64,000 bases of DNA, taken from assembly GCA_020723285.1 (NCBI GenBank), contig DYJE01000001.1:249509-313508 (forward strand), given 5' to 3'. The notes beneath the pieces are model-generated. The model was given only the letters and a program-made list of their open reading frames with translations. It was not told where the DNA came from and ran no database searches. The stretch is from Desulforapulum autotrophicum. Lineage in GTDB: Bacteria; Desulfobacterota; Desulfobacteria; Desulfobacterales; Desulfolunaceae. The position numbers and the translations under genes are program-made. Positions 54,855 to 63,389 of the stretch are shown here, one piece after another (position 1 is the first letter of the stretch; each line of letters begins with the position of its first letter).

Positions 54855-57830
54855 CTACGCCTTTTCAACCTGTACGGAAATCGCCCGGTCAATGGGCTGG
54901 GCGCACCAGTTCCAGCGCCAGTACTTGAGGTGGCCGTAGTTGTTCACCAGGTCCAGCCACTTGATGTTTCCGGGAATGGACGCGTCGTAGCTTTTCCAGT
55001 CCTTGAACATGAAAGGCTCCCAGGCGTGGTAGACGATGACCTGACCGGGAGATGCCGCACCTTTGTTGGGCCGTGCCGACGGCGTCACCTTCACGTGGAT
55101 CTTGAATGTGTCGAAATCATTGTAAACCCTGACCAGATCTCCGTCCTTGATGCCGCGTTTCCCGGCATCCTCCGGGCTCATGAACATGAACGGACGTCCC
55201 TGGTGGGTTCTCAAAAGCTGGACACTGGACACCCAGATGGAGTGGATACTCCACCTTTGATGGCCGCTGGTCATGCGCAAGGGATAGTTGCCGCCGATCT
55301 TGGGGTTGTCCTTGTGAACAGGAAGCTGCTCTTTGGCTTCCAGAAACCAGTCGTGATCGATGTAGAACTGAATACGGCGGTTGTACGTGGGATAGGGAAT
55401 CTTCTTGGTTCCCGTATGCCATGTGAGGGGGACGATGGGCTCGTCGGGCTTGATGTCCGTGGACAGGTTCATGGACACAGCGTCGAAGATAGACACATTG
55501 GTAAAACGGACGATCCCTTCTTTTCTCATGTACTTGAGATCCGTGCCCGGCGGCAGGTTGCCCAGGAACACGCTGGTCATCAGAGCGTCCTCGAACACCT
55601 CCTCGTAATTTTTCGCACCCATGGTCTGCCATTCGTGGAGCCTGCTGATGTCCACGTTCCGTTCCTTGGTGCGGCAGATCATCTGATCGGCGGCCCAGAG
55701 GTACTCTTCCTGAAATTTCTCCCGGGGTTTGAACACGGTTTTCCCGCGTTTTTTCGCCGCCGCCTCGATTTTCTTGCTGAGCATCAGGGCGATTTCGTAT
55801 TCCGGTTTCGTTTCCGCGATGGGTTTCACCGCCTGGTCGGTGAGCGTGAGCCAGGGCACATGGGGCGTGGGGAAACGGGTGTCCAGCTTCTCGTAGAAAC
55901 CGGCGCAGGGCAGAACGTAATCCCCGTATAAAAGTGTGGTGGTCCAGCGGGTTTCAAACCCGAAAATGGTTTTGTACTTGTTCCACAACGAAGGGTAGAT
56001 GTTCTTGGTCCATCCCCTGTTCTTCCTTGCGGGGTTGGTTCCCATCCAGCAGTACACCGTGGGCGTCTGGTCTTTGGCAGGTTTTACATACCCTTCCCAC
56101 CAGCCTTTGGACACCGCCTCGTTCATGTATTCGGAAAATTCCCGCTTCATGGTGGGGCAGTGCCATTTCTTGTTGTCCCAGGTCTTCTTGTAATCCGAAT
56201 GGTTGTAGTACAGGAAGGCCGGCACGGTCATGTTGATCAGATTCCGGTCGATGACCCGCATCAGCTTGATGGACGCCATTTCATCGGATGCCGTAGGATC
56301 GTCACGTTTCATCATGTTCAGCACTTTTTTCATCAGGGGAAGCTGCTTGGTGGTGGAAAGAAGGCCGCAGCCGCCTTTGAAGATCTGGGCCAGCGCCCCT
56401 TCGAACAGCGACTCGTTCCAGCCCCTTATTCCGCTGCCCTTGTTGCCGAGGCTTCCCGTGAGGGCCAAGATCAGACACATGGTCCGTTCGATAAGGTCGC
56501 CGTGGTAGTATTTGGCCGAGTTCCAGCCAACCATGATCTGGATGTGTCCCCGGGCCTTGTGGCATTTCGCGGCCAGACGGCGGATGGTGTCGGGGTTTGT
56601 CTTGCAGATGAGGCTGGCTTTTTCCGGGGTGTAGTCTTTGTTCAGCATGGTTTTCATTTCATTGAACACCGGCTGGACCTGCACAGCCTTGCCGTTTAAC
56701 AGTTTCACGGTGAAAACACCCTCAAGAGCCGGATCACAAGGGAGTTTCAGGGTTTCAAGAGGGGCTTTCACCGGCTTCTGGTTCGCCGAATCCCAGTAAT
56801 AGAACTGGTCGGTTCTTCCGCCTTTTTCCATCTGGTCCACGGTGAGGAATTTTTTCGTGTCCAGGCGGACCAGAAGGGGAAGATCGCTCTGTTCCTTCAC
56901 GAATTTGTAGTTCACCCAGCCTTTTTCAATGAGCACCTGGCACACGGCGTTGCCCAGGGCTGCGTCGCCTCCCATTTCAACAGGGATGTACTCGTCGGCG
57001 TGCATGGCCGAAGGGCTGTAGTCCGGGGCGATGGTGACGATTTCGCTGCCGGCGTACCGCGCTTCTGAAATGAAATGGTAGCAGGGTATCCGGGTATACA
57101 CGGGGTTCATGTGCCAGATCAGATGGAGCTTGCCGAAATACCAGCCGTCCACGGAGTCCATGAACATGAATTTCCCGAAGGTTTCGTATATGCCACGGTT
57201 GAAATCGCCGATGGTGGAGTCCAGGTCCAGAATCGTCGCACCCATGCCCACGAACAGCCTGTGGAGGGCCATGACGTGAATGTAACCGCCGTTGCCCGGC
57301 CCGTTTTCAAAAATCAGGGATTCCGGGCCCTGGGATGCAAGACCGTCAACGACACCTTCGGCGATTTCCGAAAGGCACTGGTCCCAGCTGATTCGTTTCC
57401 ATTTGCCGCTTCCCCGGGGGCCTACACGTTTCATCGGGTATTTCAGGCGATCCGGGTTGTACATGTTCAGACTGTAAGACGCTCCTTTCTGACAGCCCCT
57501 GGGGTTGAAGTCCGGGCCGGAAGGGTCGATGACCGGATACTTCGCCGCCTGCTCCTCTCTGAAAACGATGCCGTCCTTGGAGTAGACCCGCCACAGGCAG
57601 TTTCCAGGGTAGCAGTCCACCAGATGGGTTCCCCACGTCACCTTGTCCCAGGTCCACTCTTTTCTGTGCAGGTTTTCCCATCCGGCGTACTTCCATTCAT
57701 TGATCAACTTTTCCGTGGCGTTCGCGACGGAGTTACCTCCGAGAAACCCCAGCGAGTTCAACGAGAGAATGGTTACAGCAGCACCGGTCCCTTTCAGGAA
57801 AGTTCTCCGGGAGATCTTGATTTCTGTCAT
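54855..57830 (-). CDS. Type II DMSO-reductase-family catalytic alpha subunit (EbdA-like), Tat-exported
   Basis: A 991-residue molybdopterin enzyme. A twin-arginine signal (SRRTFLK, residues 7-13) with hydrophobic stretch precedes the FS0 cluster motif with a histidine ligand (His69, Cys73, Cys78, Cys113), the hallmark of type II enzymes. Asp209 (IGDFNRGIYETFG) is the likely molybdenum ligand. WHMNPVYTRIP, GWNSAKYYHGD and the C-terminal dinucleotide-binding domain are complete. The look is closest to ethylbenzene dehydrogenase and related anaerobic C-H hydroxylases, though selenate, chlorate or dimethylsulfide enzymes of the same group cannot be excluded. The ATG behind AGAGG at 57830 was chosen. 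First of alpha-gamma-beta. Confidence 0.9.
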   Translation of the reverse strand: MTEIKISRRTFLKGTGAAVTILSLNSLGFLGGNSVANATEKLINEWKYAGWENLHRKEWTWDKVTWGTHLVDCYPGNCLWRVYSKDGIVFREEQAAKYPVIDPSGPDFNPRGCQKGASYSLNMYNPDRLKYPMKRVGPRGSGKWKRISWDQCLSEIAEGVVDGLASQGPESLIFENGPGNGGYIHVMALHRLFVGMGATILDLDSTIGDFNRGIYETFGKFMFMDSVDGWYFGKLHLIWHMNPVYTRIPCYHFISEARYAGSEIVTIAPDYSPSAMHADEYIPVEMGGDAALGNAVCQVLIEKGWVNYKFVKEQSDLPLLVRLDTKKFLTVDQMEKGGRTDQFYYWDSANQKPVKAPLETLKLPCDPALEGVFTVKLLNGKAVQVQPVFNEMKTMLNKDYTPEKASLICKTNPDTIRRLAAKCHKARGHIQIMVGWNSAKYYHGDLIERTMCLILALTGSLGNKGSGIRGWNESLFEGALAQIFKGGCGLLSTTKQLPLMKKVLNMMKRDDPTASDEMASIKLMRVIDRNLINMTVPAFLYYNHSDYKKTWDNKKWHCPTMKREFSEYMNEAVSKGWWEGYVKPAKDQTPTVYCWMGTNPARKNRGWTKNIYPSLWNKYKTIFGFETRWTTTLLYGDYVLPCAGFYEKLDTRFPTPHVPWLTLTDQAVKPIAETKPEYEIALMLSKKIEAAAKKRGKTVFKPREKFQEEYLWAADQMICRTKERNVDISRLHEWQTMGAKNYEEVFEDALMTSVFLGNLPPGTDLKYMRKEGIVRFTNVSIFDAVSMNLSTDIKPDEPIVPLTWHTGTKKIPYPTYNRRIQFYIDHDWFLEAKEQLPVHKDNPKIGGNYPLRMTSGHQRWSIHSIWVSSVQLLRTHQGRPFMFMSPEDAGKRGIKDGDLVRVYNDFDTFKIHVKVTPSARPNKGAASPGQVIVYHAWEPFMFKDWKSYDASIPGNIKWLDLVNNYGHLKYWRWNWCAQPIDRAISVQVEKA

Positions 57831-57848
57831 GTTTTCCTCTCTTTTCAT

Positions 57849-58209
57849 GCTTGACGTTGTTGAAAAAATGGATCCAGTTTCATCGAAAAAATGTTACGGA
57901 ACGGCAAAACCCATCATCATTATAATCAAGCCCCCTCCTTTCCCCTTCGTCAGGAGGGGGAGAGGGGGGCCTGGAAGGAAGGGAACTTCTACGGGGTTGT
58001 CCTCCCTGGCCGGGTCCCTCTCCCAAAAGAGGAGAATAGGGATGGGTGTTATAAAAACCGGAAATCACTATGTTACCAACATCACCTCAACACTGGCCAT
58101 TTTCGGCGCAATTGTACCCAGAGCGTTGCAGCATAAGGGTTTATCCGGATTTTATCTGATGAACACGGTTGATCGTTTAATTAATTAAGCCATGGGCGGC
58201 CTCTTGGTA
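57849..58209. other. Gap between the ferredoxin and alpha-subunit genes
   Basis: A 361-base stretch with the C-rich repeat listed separately. On the minus strand a TATAAT lies at 57919-57924, about 95 bases before the alpha ATG, but no good -35 is seen at the right spacing. It could be a promoter of the alpha-gamma-beta genes that depends on an activator. Confidence 0.4.
57931..58050. repeat. C/G-rich dispersed-type repeat
   Basis: CCCCCTCC / GGAGGGGG pair at 57931-57938 and 57953-57960, then a second imperfect pair around CCCTCTCCC...GAGGAGAATAGGG at about 58015-58041. The reverse strand would read like the common intergenic repeat encoding 'SPLLGEG...PPSPPPDEGE'-like peptide in translated frames, a known artefact of a widespread repeat. 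Confidence 0.6.
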
Positions 58210-58506
58210 TCACTGGGTGAGGACCTTTTTTGTCGCCGCTGAAGGAATCATGATGATGGCGTTCCATGGGCATCCTGAAAGATACAATCCCTTGTCTCCA
58301 CCGGTCACGCATGCCCCGCATCCGATACAGAGCGATTCGTCAACGGTCATGACACGAAAGGGATAATGGTCTGAATCCGCCCTTGGAATAAGGGCATTTT
58401 TCCGGCAGTACACAAGACAGACCGGCGCTCCGCCACAACCCGTACACCAGGGCTGCACCCTGGCGATCTGCCGTTTTCCAGTCTGTCCGACCGTTGAAGA
58501 GTCCAT
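58210..58506 (-). CDS. Two-cluster ferredoxin-like protein
   Basis: A 98-residue small iron-sulfur protein. The first cysteines are C21, C24 with Cys30 and Cys34 (CTGCGGAPVCLVYC); the second group is CIGCGACVTGGDKGLYLSGCP, with an 11-residue insertion before the last cysteine. Two [4Fe-4S] clusters are likely. There is no signal peptide. It lies directly after the Rieske gene (2-base spacing) and upstream of the alpha subunit, so it may serve in maturation of the molybdoenzyme or as a cytoplasmic electron carrier. AAGG precedes the ATG. Confidence 0.82.
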   Translation of the reverse strand: MDSSTVGQTGKRQIARVQPWCTGCGGAPVCLVYCRKNALIPRADSDHYPFRVMTVDESLCIGCGACVTGGDKGLYLSGCPWNAIIMIPSAATKKVLTQ

Positions 58507-58508
58507 GA

Positions 58509-59093
58509 CTATACCTTGATATACATTTTCTGTTCTTCAAATACCGTGTGGTTGTAAACCAGGGCCGTATCCACAACGATATTGTCATCGCTGTCCAGAG
58601 CGATGTGATGCCTGTCAAGGGGCCTTGGTGCCGGACCTGCGAACTCTTTGCCATTGGAATGAAACTCGCTTCCGTGGCAGGGACATTTGAAAATGGTCAG
58701 GTCTTCGAACCAGTTGACTGTGCATCCCAGATGGGTACACCTTGCGTAAAGCGCGAAAATTCTCTCCTTTTCGCGGATGACGAAAAAACGGTGATCTTTC
58801 TTGAACCGGGTATCCACGGTGATCACGCCGAAGGCGTCGGGTTTCTTGTCCGTCATGAAATCGTCGACACGCCCAATGGTGTATTTGCTGGGAGGATGAA
58901 AAACAACTTTCGGATACAGAAACCTAAGATTTTCGAACAATCCGGCTCCCAGACTGATGGCGACAATTCCCCAGCCCACAACCGATATGCCCTGATTCAG
59001 GAACTGTCTGCGGCTGAGCCCCTCAGGCTCTGCTGACCCATGTGTTCCCGAACCACTTATAACTTCTCCGGAATCTGATAGTGTTGTATTCAT
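58509..59093 (-). CDS. Rieske iron-sulfur protein
   Basis: A 194-residue Rieske protein. The N-terminal part has a twin-arginine SRRQF followed by a membrane helix (about residues 36-52). The cluster motifs are CTHLGC (Cys119, His121, Cys124) and CPCHGSEF (Cys137, Cys139, His140), complete with the disulfide pair. It belongs with the split cytochrome b genes 7 kb downstream to form a bc/b6f-type quinol:cytochrome c oxidoreductase. The ATG after GGGG was chosen over a frame seven codons longer. GPAPRPL after the cluster is typical. Confidence 0.93.
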   Translation of the reverse strand: MNTTLSDSGEVISGSGTHGSAEPEGLSRRQFLNQGISVVGWGIVAISLGAGLFENLRFLYPKVVFHPPSKYTIGRVDDFMTDKKPDAFGVITVDTRFKKDHRFFVIREKERIFALYARCTHLGCTVNWFEDLTIFKCPCHGSEFHSNGKEFAGPAPRPLDRHHIALDSDDNIVVDTALVYNHTVFEEQKMYIKV

Positions 59094-59213
59094 AATCAAA
59101 GCCCCAATTCCCATTCAATTAGACTTTTCCTTTAGAAAATCAAGGATCCTATAGGTTTTCACCGGTCGCATCATCCCAGGCTTGTTTCAATCACCACCGG
59201 TTGCGAATGACCG

Positions 59214-59432
59214 TCACACAGCCCTCATCCGCCGGGCACGGATCATTTCAACGGCAAATACGCTGACCAGCATGATTCCCGCCACAACCAGATATTCCAC
59301 CCATTCATAAAAATAGATATCCTTGAACATGGTCTGCCCGTTGAAGACATAGTACATGATGTTTGATGCAATGAGATATATGACGGTGGTCAGTAAAGCG
59401 AAAAAGGCAGACTGCTTTATATCAGGTATCAT
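59214..59432 (-). CDS. Small two-helix membrane protein
   Basis: A 72-residue protein with two hydrophobic helices (about 9-29 and 44-62) and a positively charged C-terminus (RARRMRAV), which points to the cytoplasm. GGGGG lies 5-6 bases before the ATG. It is the first of the Rieske-ferredoxin genes. No family was recognised; it may be a small subunit of the cytochrome b complex. Confidence 0.7.
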   Translation of the reverse strand: MIPDIKQSAFFALLTTVIYLIASNIMYYVFNGQTMFKDIYFYEWVEYLVVAGIMLVSVFAVEMIRARRMRAV

Positions 59433-59797
59433 GATGCCCCCTGGTTAGAATAGAAACGGTGTATTAAAAAAAAATATATCAAGACAAGTGAAGCAGAAGT
59501 GTGATGATTATACGAAGTTGCACTTTGTACTTTTAAATATTAGTCCACCCCACCTTTGTCAAGAATTTTTTTTACAATCATCAAATTTATTTCATCCGCC
59601 GCTTGATCCAGACCGGATGATTAATAATTATAACCTTATTTATCAGCTTGTTATCACCATAGCCTTTCCGTCAATGCCACAATCTTTAACATATGTTTAA
59701 TTTAAAGTTGACCTTTTCACTTTCTATAAATAAAGTAGCATATCTTCATCACAAGACCCTTAACCTAAAACCCCTTTTTTAACCCAAGGAGGTCGTT
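59433..59797. other. Divergent intergenic promoter region
   Basis: A 365-base A/T-rich region between divergent genes. It holds the FmdE-side promoter listed separately and a hairpin CATCCG / CGGATG at 59593-59619 that might be an operator. No protein gene with a ribosome site was found. Confidence 0.55.
59708..59736 (+). promoter_or_regulatory. Sigma-70-like promoter of the FmdE-like gene
   Basis: TTGACC at 59708-59713, a 17-base spacer, TAAAGT at 59731-59736. It gives an mRNA leader of about 55 bases before the ATG at 59798. Confidence 0.4.
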
Positions 59798-60370
59798 ATG
59801 ATTTGTGGTCGTACCCCCGAAGAACTGATTCGTGACATTCAGAATTTCCACGGGTTCTCGGCACCGGGCCTTCTGATCGGTGCCTTCATGATCGATCTGG
59901 CGTATCAGCACCTGGAAAAAAACGTGGACATCTGTGCCGTTGTTGAAACCCTGCACGGGCTTCCCGATGCAGTGCAACTTTTCACCCCCTGCACCATCGG
60001 AAACGGACGCCTTAAAATCCTCGACCATGGCAAATTCGCCATGACAATCTACGACAGGTCCAGTTCCATCGGGTCTCGGATCTGGCTGGATCTTTCCAAA
60101 ACCGAATCATACCCCCTGATTTACAGATGGTTCATGGCCTCTGCATTCCAGCGGCGACAATCCGACGAACAGGTTGTCCGCGACATCATCACATCAGGCC
60201 ACACCCTGTTGTCATTCCGGAGCGTCAAGGTGACACGAGGCAAAAACCGTAAAAAAAACAAAGGGATTTTTGTGTGCGTTAAATGCAGGGAACCTTACTG
60301 TACTGCGCAGGGCGACCTGTGCATCTCATGCCAGGGCAAAGGATATTATCAGCCATCGCAAACCATCTGA
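59798..60370 (+). CDS. FmdE-like protein with C-terminal zinc ribbon
   Basis: A 190-residue protein. Residues 10-110 match the FmdE family, with FHGFSAPGLLIGAFMIDLA (in FmdE H-G-H-x-x-P-G) and Cys65 in LFTPCTIGNGR. The C-terminal 45 residues have a zinc ribbon (CVKC...CISC). FmdE is named from a formylmethanofuran dehydrogenase operon, but it is widespread in anaerobes with molybdenum or tungsten enzymes and its role is not settled; a part in cofactor handling is suspected. A perfect AAGGAGG lies 5 bases before the ATG. moaA and tatA follow on the same strand. Confidence 0.82.
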   Translation: MICGRTPEELIRDIQNFHGFSAPGLLIGAFMIDLAYQHLEKNVDICAVVETLHGLPDAVQLFTPCTIGNGRLKILDHGKFAMTIYDRSSSIGSRIWLDLSKTESYPLIYRWFMASAFQRRQSDEQVVRDIITSGHTLLSFRSVKVTRGKNRKKNKGIFVCVKCREPYCTAQGDLCISCQGKGYYQPSQTI

Positions 60371-60390
60371 GGGTGGACATAAAAAAACTC

Positions 60391-60419
60391 TTGACAAACA
60401 TTCCTCCGCTATTTATTTA
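60391..60419 (+). promoter_or_regulatory. Sigma-70-like promoter of moaA
   Basis: TTGACA at 60391-60396 with a 17-base spacer to TATTTA at 60414-60419. A start near 60427 would give a leader of about 85 bases before the TTG of moaA. Confidence 0.45.
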
Positions 60420-60512
60420 AAGTTCAAAGTTCTGCTTTTCATTTATTCTTTTCGTCTTGCCCGATGTCTGAGATGTGATTCTTACACGATTTTTGACCCA
60501 AAGAGGTTTTCG

Positions 60513-61505
60513 TTGATAAAAGATGCTTTGACAGATCCCTATGGCAGGGTTTTGAATTACATGCGCGTCTCGGTCACCGACCGCTGCAACCTGAGCTGCA
60601 TGTATTGCCGGAAAAAAGGGATACACCGATACCTCCCCTCGTCAGCCATTCTGAGCTACGAGGAGATTCTTCGGATCATCAAAGCAGGGTGCGCTCTTGG
60701 TATTGACAAAATTAGAATTACAGGCGGGGAGCCGCTTGAAAGACGTGGCCTTCTCTCCTTTCTTGAAAAGCTGGTTGTGATCCGGGGAATCCGCGATGTT
60801 TCCTTGACCACCAACGGAATCAAACTCCGGGAAAACCTGAGACCCTTGAAAGACTTAGGCATCCGCCGGCTCAACGTCAGCCTCGATTCCCTTGAAAGAA
60901 ACACCTTTCGGCACATCACCGGACAGGACGGGCTTGGGGTTGTCCTTGAAAGCATCGAAGAGGCCTTGGCCCTGGGCTTTTCCCCTCTTAAACTGAACAT
61001 GGTGGTCCTTGGTGGTATCAACGATGGAGAAATACCGGTTTTTGCCGAATTGACACGACAATTGCCCATCCATGTCCGTTTTATCGAATACATGCCCTCG
61101 CCTCACGTCACCCTGGACATGCGAAACAGAATTCTGACACCGGTCATCAAACGACGGGCTCAAAAAACTTCGCTGCTTATACCCATACACGATAAGGACG
61201 GCAGCGGCATATCGGAACGATTCAGATTTACCGACGGGGTGGGTGAAATCGGTTTCATCAGCCCAGTGAGCCGTCATTTCTGCCAGGCCTGCAACCGCTT
61301 GCGGCTCACAGCCGATGGTTCCTTGAAACCCTGTCTCCTTTCCGACCGTTTAATTGATGTCAGAACATGTCTGCGAGACAGCAGCAACGGCCTTGATCTT
61401 CAGACGTGCTTCAAAAAAGCGGCAGATACCAAACCGGGTTTTTGCCATACAAAAAACAACATGGGGCTTTCCCTTCCGGTCATCATGTCGGCCATCGGCG
61501 GCTAA
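60513..61505 (+). CDS. moaA: GTP 3',8-cyclase
   Basis: A 330-residue radical-SAM enzyme, the first step of molybdenum cofactor synthesis from GTP. N-terminal cluster cysteines are C25, C29, C32 (TDRCNLSCMYC); SAM-binding motif ITGGEPL; the second cluster at CQACNRLRLTADGSLKPC; and the C-terminal Gly-Gly (SAIGG) needed for activity. The start is the TTG with AGAGG 6 bases upstream: it gives the usual N-terminus (DPYGRVLNYMRVSVTDR). A longer frame overlaps fmdE and lacks support. It sits just before tatA, with moeA on the far side of the molybdoenzyme genes. Confidence 0.93.
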   Translation: MIKDALTDPYGRVLNYMRVSVTDRCNLSCMYCRKKGIHRYLPSSAILSYEEILRIIKAGCALGIDKIRITGGEPLERRGLLSFLEKLVVIRGIRDVSLTTNGIKLRENLRPLKDLGIRRLNVSLDSLERNTFRHITGQDGLGVVLESIEEALALGFSPLKLNMVVLGGINDGEIPVFAELTRQLPIHVRFIEYMPSPHVTLDMRNRILTPVIKRRAQKTSLLIPIHDKDGSGISERFRFTDGVGEIGFISPVSRHFCQACNRLRLTADGSLKPCLLSDRLIDVRTCLRDSSNGLDLQTCFKKAADTKPGFCHTKNNMGLSLPVIMSAIGG

Positions 61506-61565
61506 TGCATCCGCGACACCCCGGCCATGGCATGGGGTACGGCGTCCGTTAACAGGAGGTGTAAA

Positions 61566-61733
61566 ATGTTTGGTCTCGGTCTTCCGGAGCTTGTGATCAT
61601 TCTTGTTCTCGTGCTTATCGTCTTCGGTGCCGGAAAACTTCCGGAGATCGGAGCAGGTTTCGGGAAAGGCATTCGTAATTTTAAAAAAGGGATCTCAGAC
61701 GATCAAAAGGAACCGGAAAAACTGTCCGATTAG
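61566..61733 (+). CDS. tatA: Sec-independent translocase protein TatA
   Basis: A 55-residue TatA-type pore subunit: short periplasmic start, a membrane helix ([14 protein letters not shown]), the hinge AGKLPEIG and an amphipathic helix ([13 protein letters not shown]), then a short acidic tail. AGGAGG lies 7 bases before the ATG. No tatB or tatC is in the window. It stands after moaA, near a Tat-dependent molybdoenzyme and a Tat-like Rieske protein, so it may serve this export route. Confidence 0.93.
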   Translation: MFGLGLPELVIILVLVLIVFGAGKLPEIGAGFGKGIRNFKKGISDDQKEPEKLSD

Positions 61734-61810
61734 GCTAAATACGCGACACTGACCCGGTCATCCAAAGGGTTATTCAGCCAACTTCGTAACGACAATGAAA
61801 GGACATCTTC

Positions 61811-63322
61811 ATGATTACACGCTCGGAACTCAACAGGGTTATGGAAAAAGAACCCAAATTTGACGACATTATGTTAAGTCTTCGCGCCACAGGCAAACAG
61901 CCCAAAGGTATCATCGGTGAAGTCCGGGAGGTCATCGCCGTTGCCAGGCAGTTCAATGAGGAAGTCGTCCGGCCGTCCACGTTAAAACTGGACAGAATTA
62001 TGCACGAAGACCCTGACCATCTGGCGTGGGATCTTGCGAAAAAAGCCAATGACCGCGGACTCTACACCCTGTTTCTTCCCAAGATCTTCGGCGGGAAAGG
62101 TTATAATCTGTCCTGCGTGGGTTATTTCTGCGAAGAACTGGCGTCTGCCTGCGGTGCCGTGGCAAATATCGTGGGGGTTCACTACCTGGGTGTCACCATG
62201 CTTTTTTCATCCTGGAACCTGAAAATCATATCCGGAATATGCAAGGATATCGTGGACGGTGAAAAAAATGGTGAACCCTGCCTCCTTTCGCTGGCCATGA
62301 CCGAACCCAACGCGGGAACCGATTCCCAGAATGTCGAATTCATGGACACGGGAACTCTTGCCTGCCATGCCCATAAAACGGTGGGAGGATACAGAATCAG
62401 CGGAACGAAAATCTTCATCTCCATGGGCCACATGTCCACCTGGCATCTTGTTCATGTGTACACCGATCTGAAACGCGCCTCGGAAAACACGGTGATGCTG
62501 GCGGTCAAAACCGGAACCCAGGGTTTTTCCTTCGGTAAAAAAGAAAAAAAAATGGGCCAGAAAGCCTGTCCTGCCAGTGAACTTATCTTCAACGACTGTT
62601 TTGTTCCCGACGACCAGGTGTGCATCGACAACCGCGATGCATCCAAACTGCGGCGCAGCATCAAGGAAACCAATGAGCAGATTTTTGCGTACATCTGGGG
62701 GGCGTCGCGAATGGGTGTGGGCGCTTTCGGTGCGGGAACGGCGCGGGCCGCTTTTGAAGAGGCTTTGAAGTTTGCAAAGGAAAATGAACTGGACGGCTCG
62801 GCCATGATCAACCAGGAATGGTGCCAGAGTCTTCTTGCTGAAATGTACAAAAACGTTCTTGTGGCTCGCATTGCATACGCCGAAGCCACATATGCCAACG
62901 GCATGCACGGCCTCTGGCGCGTCATCAATTTCAAACCCATGTACTATTTTGTCAAACACACCCCCAGGGCCGTTCTTTCCTTTATCTTTCCCAAATTATC
63001 CCAGCTTGGCCTCATGACGACCCTTTTCAGAAAGATATGCTTCGATTACCAGAGCAAAGATGAAATGGATCGTGTGGACGGATGGGGATCTTTCGCGAAA
63101 GTCGTGGGAACGGACGCGGGAATCGCCAACGCCCGGCTGGCCCTTGAAATCATGGGTCATGCCGGTGTCCGCCAGGATCACCGCGCTGAAAAAATTCTTA
63201 GGGATTCCAAGCTTTTCCAGATTTACGAAGGTACGAACCAGATCAATCGTCTGAATCTTTTCAAACGGCTGATCATGCGTCAGACTCCCCAGGCCAGCGT
63301 CTTTTCGCCGGTGAATGTGTGA
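61811..63322 (+). CDS. Acyl-CoA dehydrogenase
   Basis: A 503-residue flavoprotein of the acyl-CoA dehydrogenase family. Seen are MTEPNAGTDS and HKTVGGYRISGTKIFIS (FAD/substrate region) and IYEGTNQINRLNLFKRL, where Glu of Y-E-G-T is the catalytic base; GHAGVRQDHRAEKILRD is also present. It is about 110 residues longer than the ~390 usual for short- and medium-chain enzymes, with extra segments at the N-terminus and in the middle (FKPMYYFVKHTPRAVLSFIFPK). Substrate is not clear. A related gene follows 67 bases downstream, so the two may form a heteromer. Confidence 0.88.
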   Translation: MITRSELNRVMEKEPKFDDIMLSLRATGKQPKGIIGEVREVIAVARQFNEEVVRPSTLKLDRIMHEDPDHLAWDLAKKANDRGLYTLFLPKIFGGKGYNLSCVGYFCEELASACGAVANIVGVHYLGVTMLFSSWNLKIISGICKDIVDGEKNGEPCLLSLAMTEPNAGTDSQNVEFMDTGTLACHAHKTVGGYRISGTKIFISMGHMSTWHLVHVYTDLKRASENTVMLAVKTGTQGFSFGKKEKKMGQKACPASELIFNDCFVPDDQVCIDNRDASKLRRSIKETNEQIFAYIWGASRMGVGAFGAGTARAAFEEALKFAKENELDGSAMINQEWCQSLLAEMYKNVLVARIAYAEATYANGMHGLWRVINFKPMYYFVKHTPRAVLSFIFPKLSQLGLMTTLFRKICFDYQSKDEMDRVDGWGSFAKVVGTDAGIANARLALEIMGHAGVRQDHRAEKILRDSKLFQIYEGTNQINRLNLFKRLIMRQTPQASVFSPVNV

Positions 63323-63389
63323 CAGCCGTTTTCATGATTACAAGCCGTCAATATACCCTTTATATAAACAAAACATCGGGAGGGCCCGT

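Noticed and set aside
54930-55931. Plus-strand frame of 333 codons
   Set aside because: Antisense to the molybdoenzyme alpha subunit, whose motifs are complete.
57880-58136. Short frames with Pro/Glu/Gly-rich peptide on either strand before the alpha gene
   Set aside because: They come from the C/G-rich intergenic repeat, which gives such peptide strings in many genomes.
60270-60512. Longer moaA frame overlapping the FmdE-like gene
   Set aside because: The extra 81 residues match nothing in MoaA proteins. The TTG at 60513 has a ribosome site and gives the normal N-terminus.
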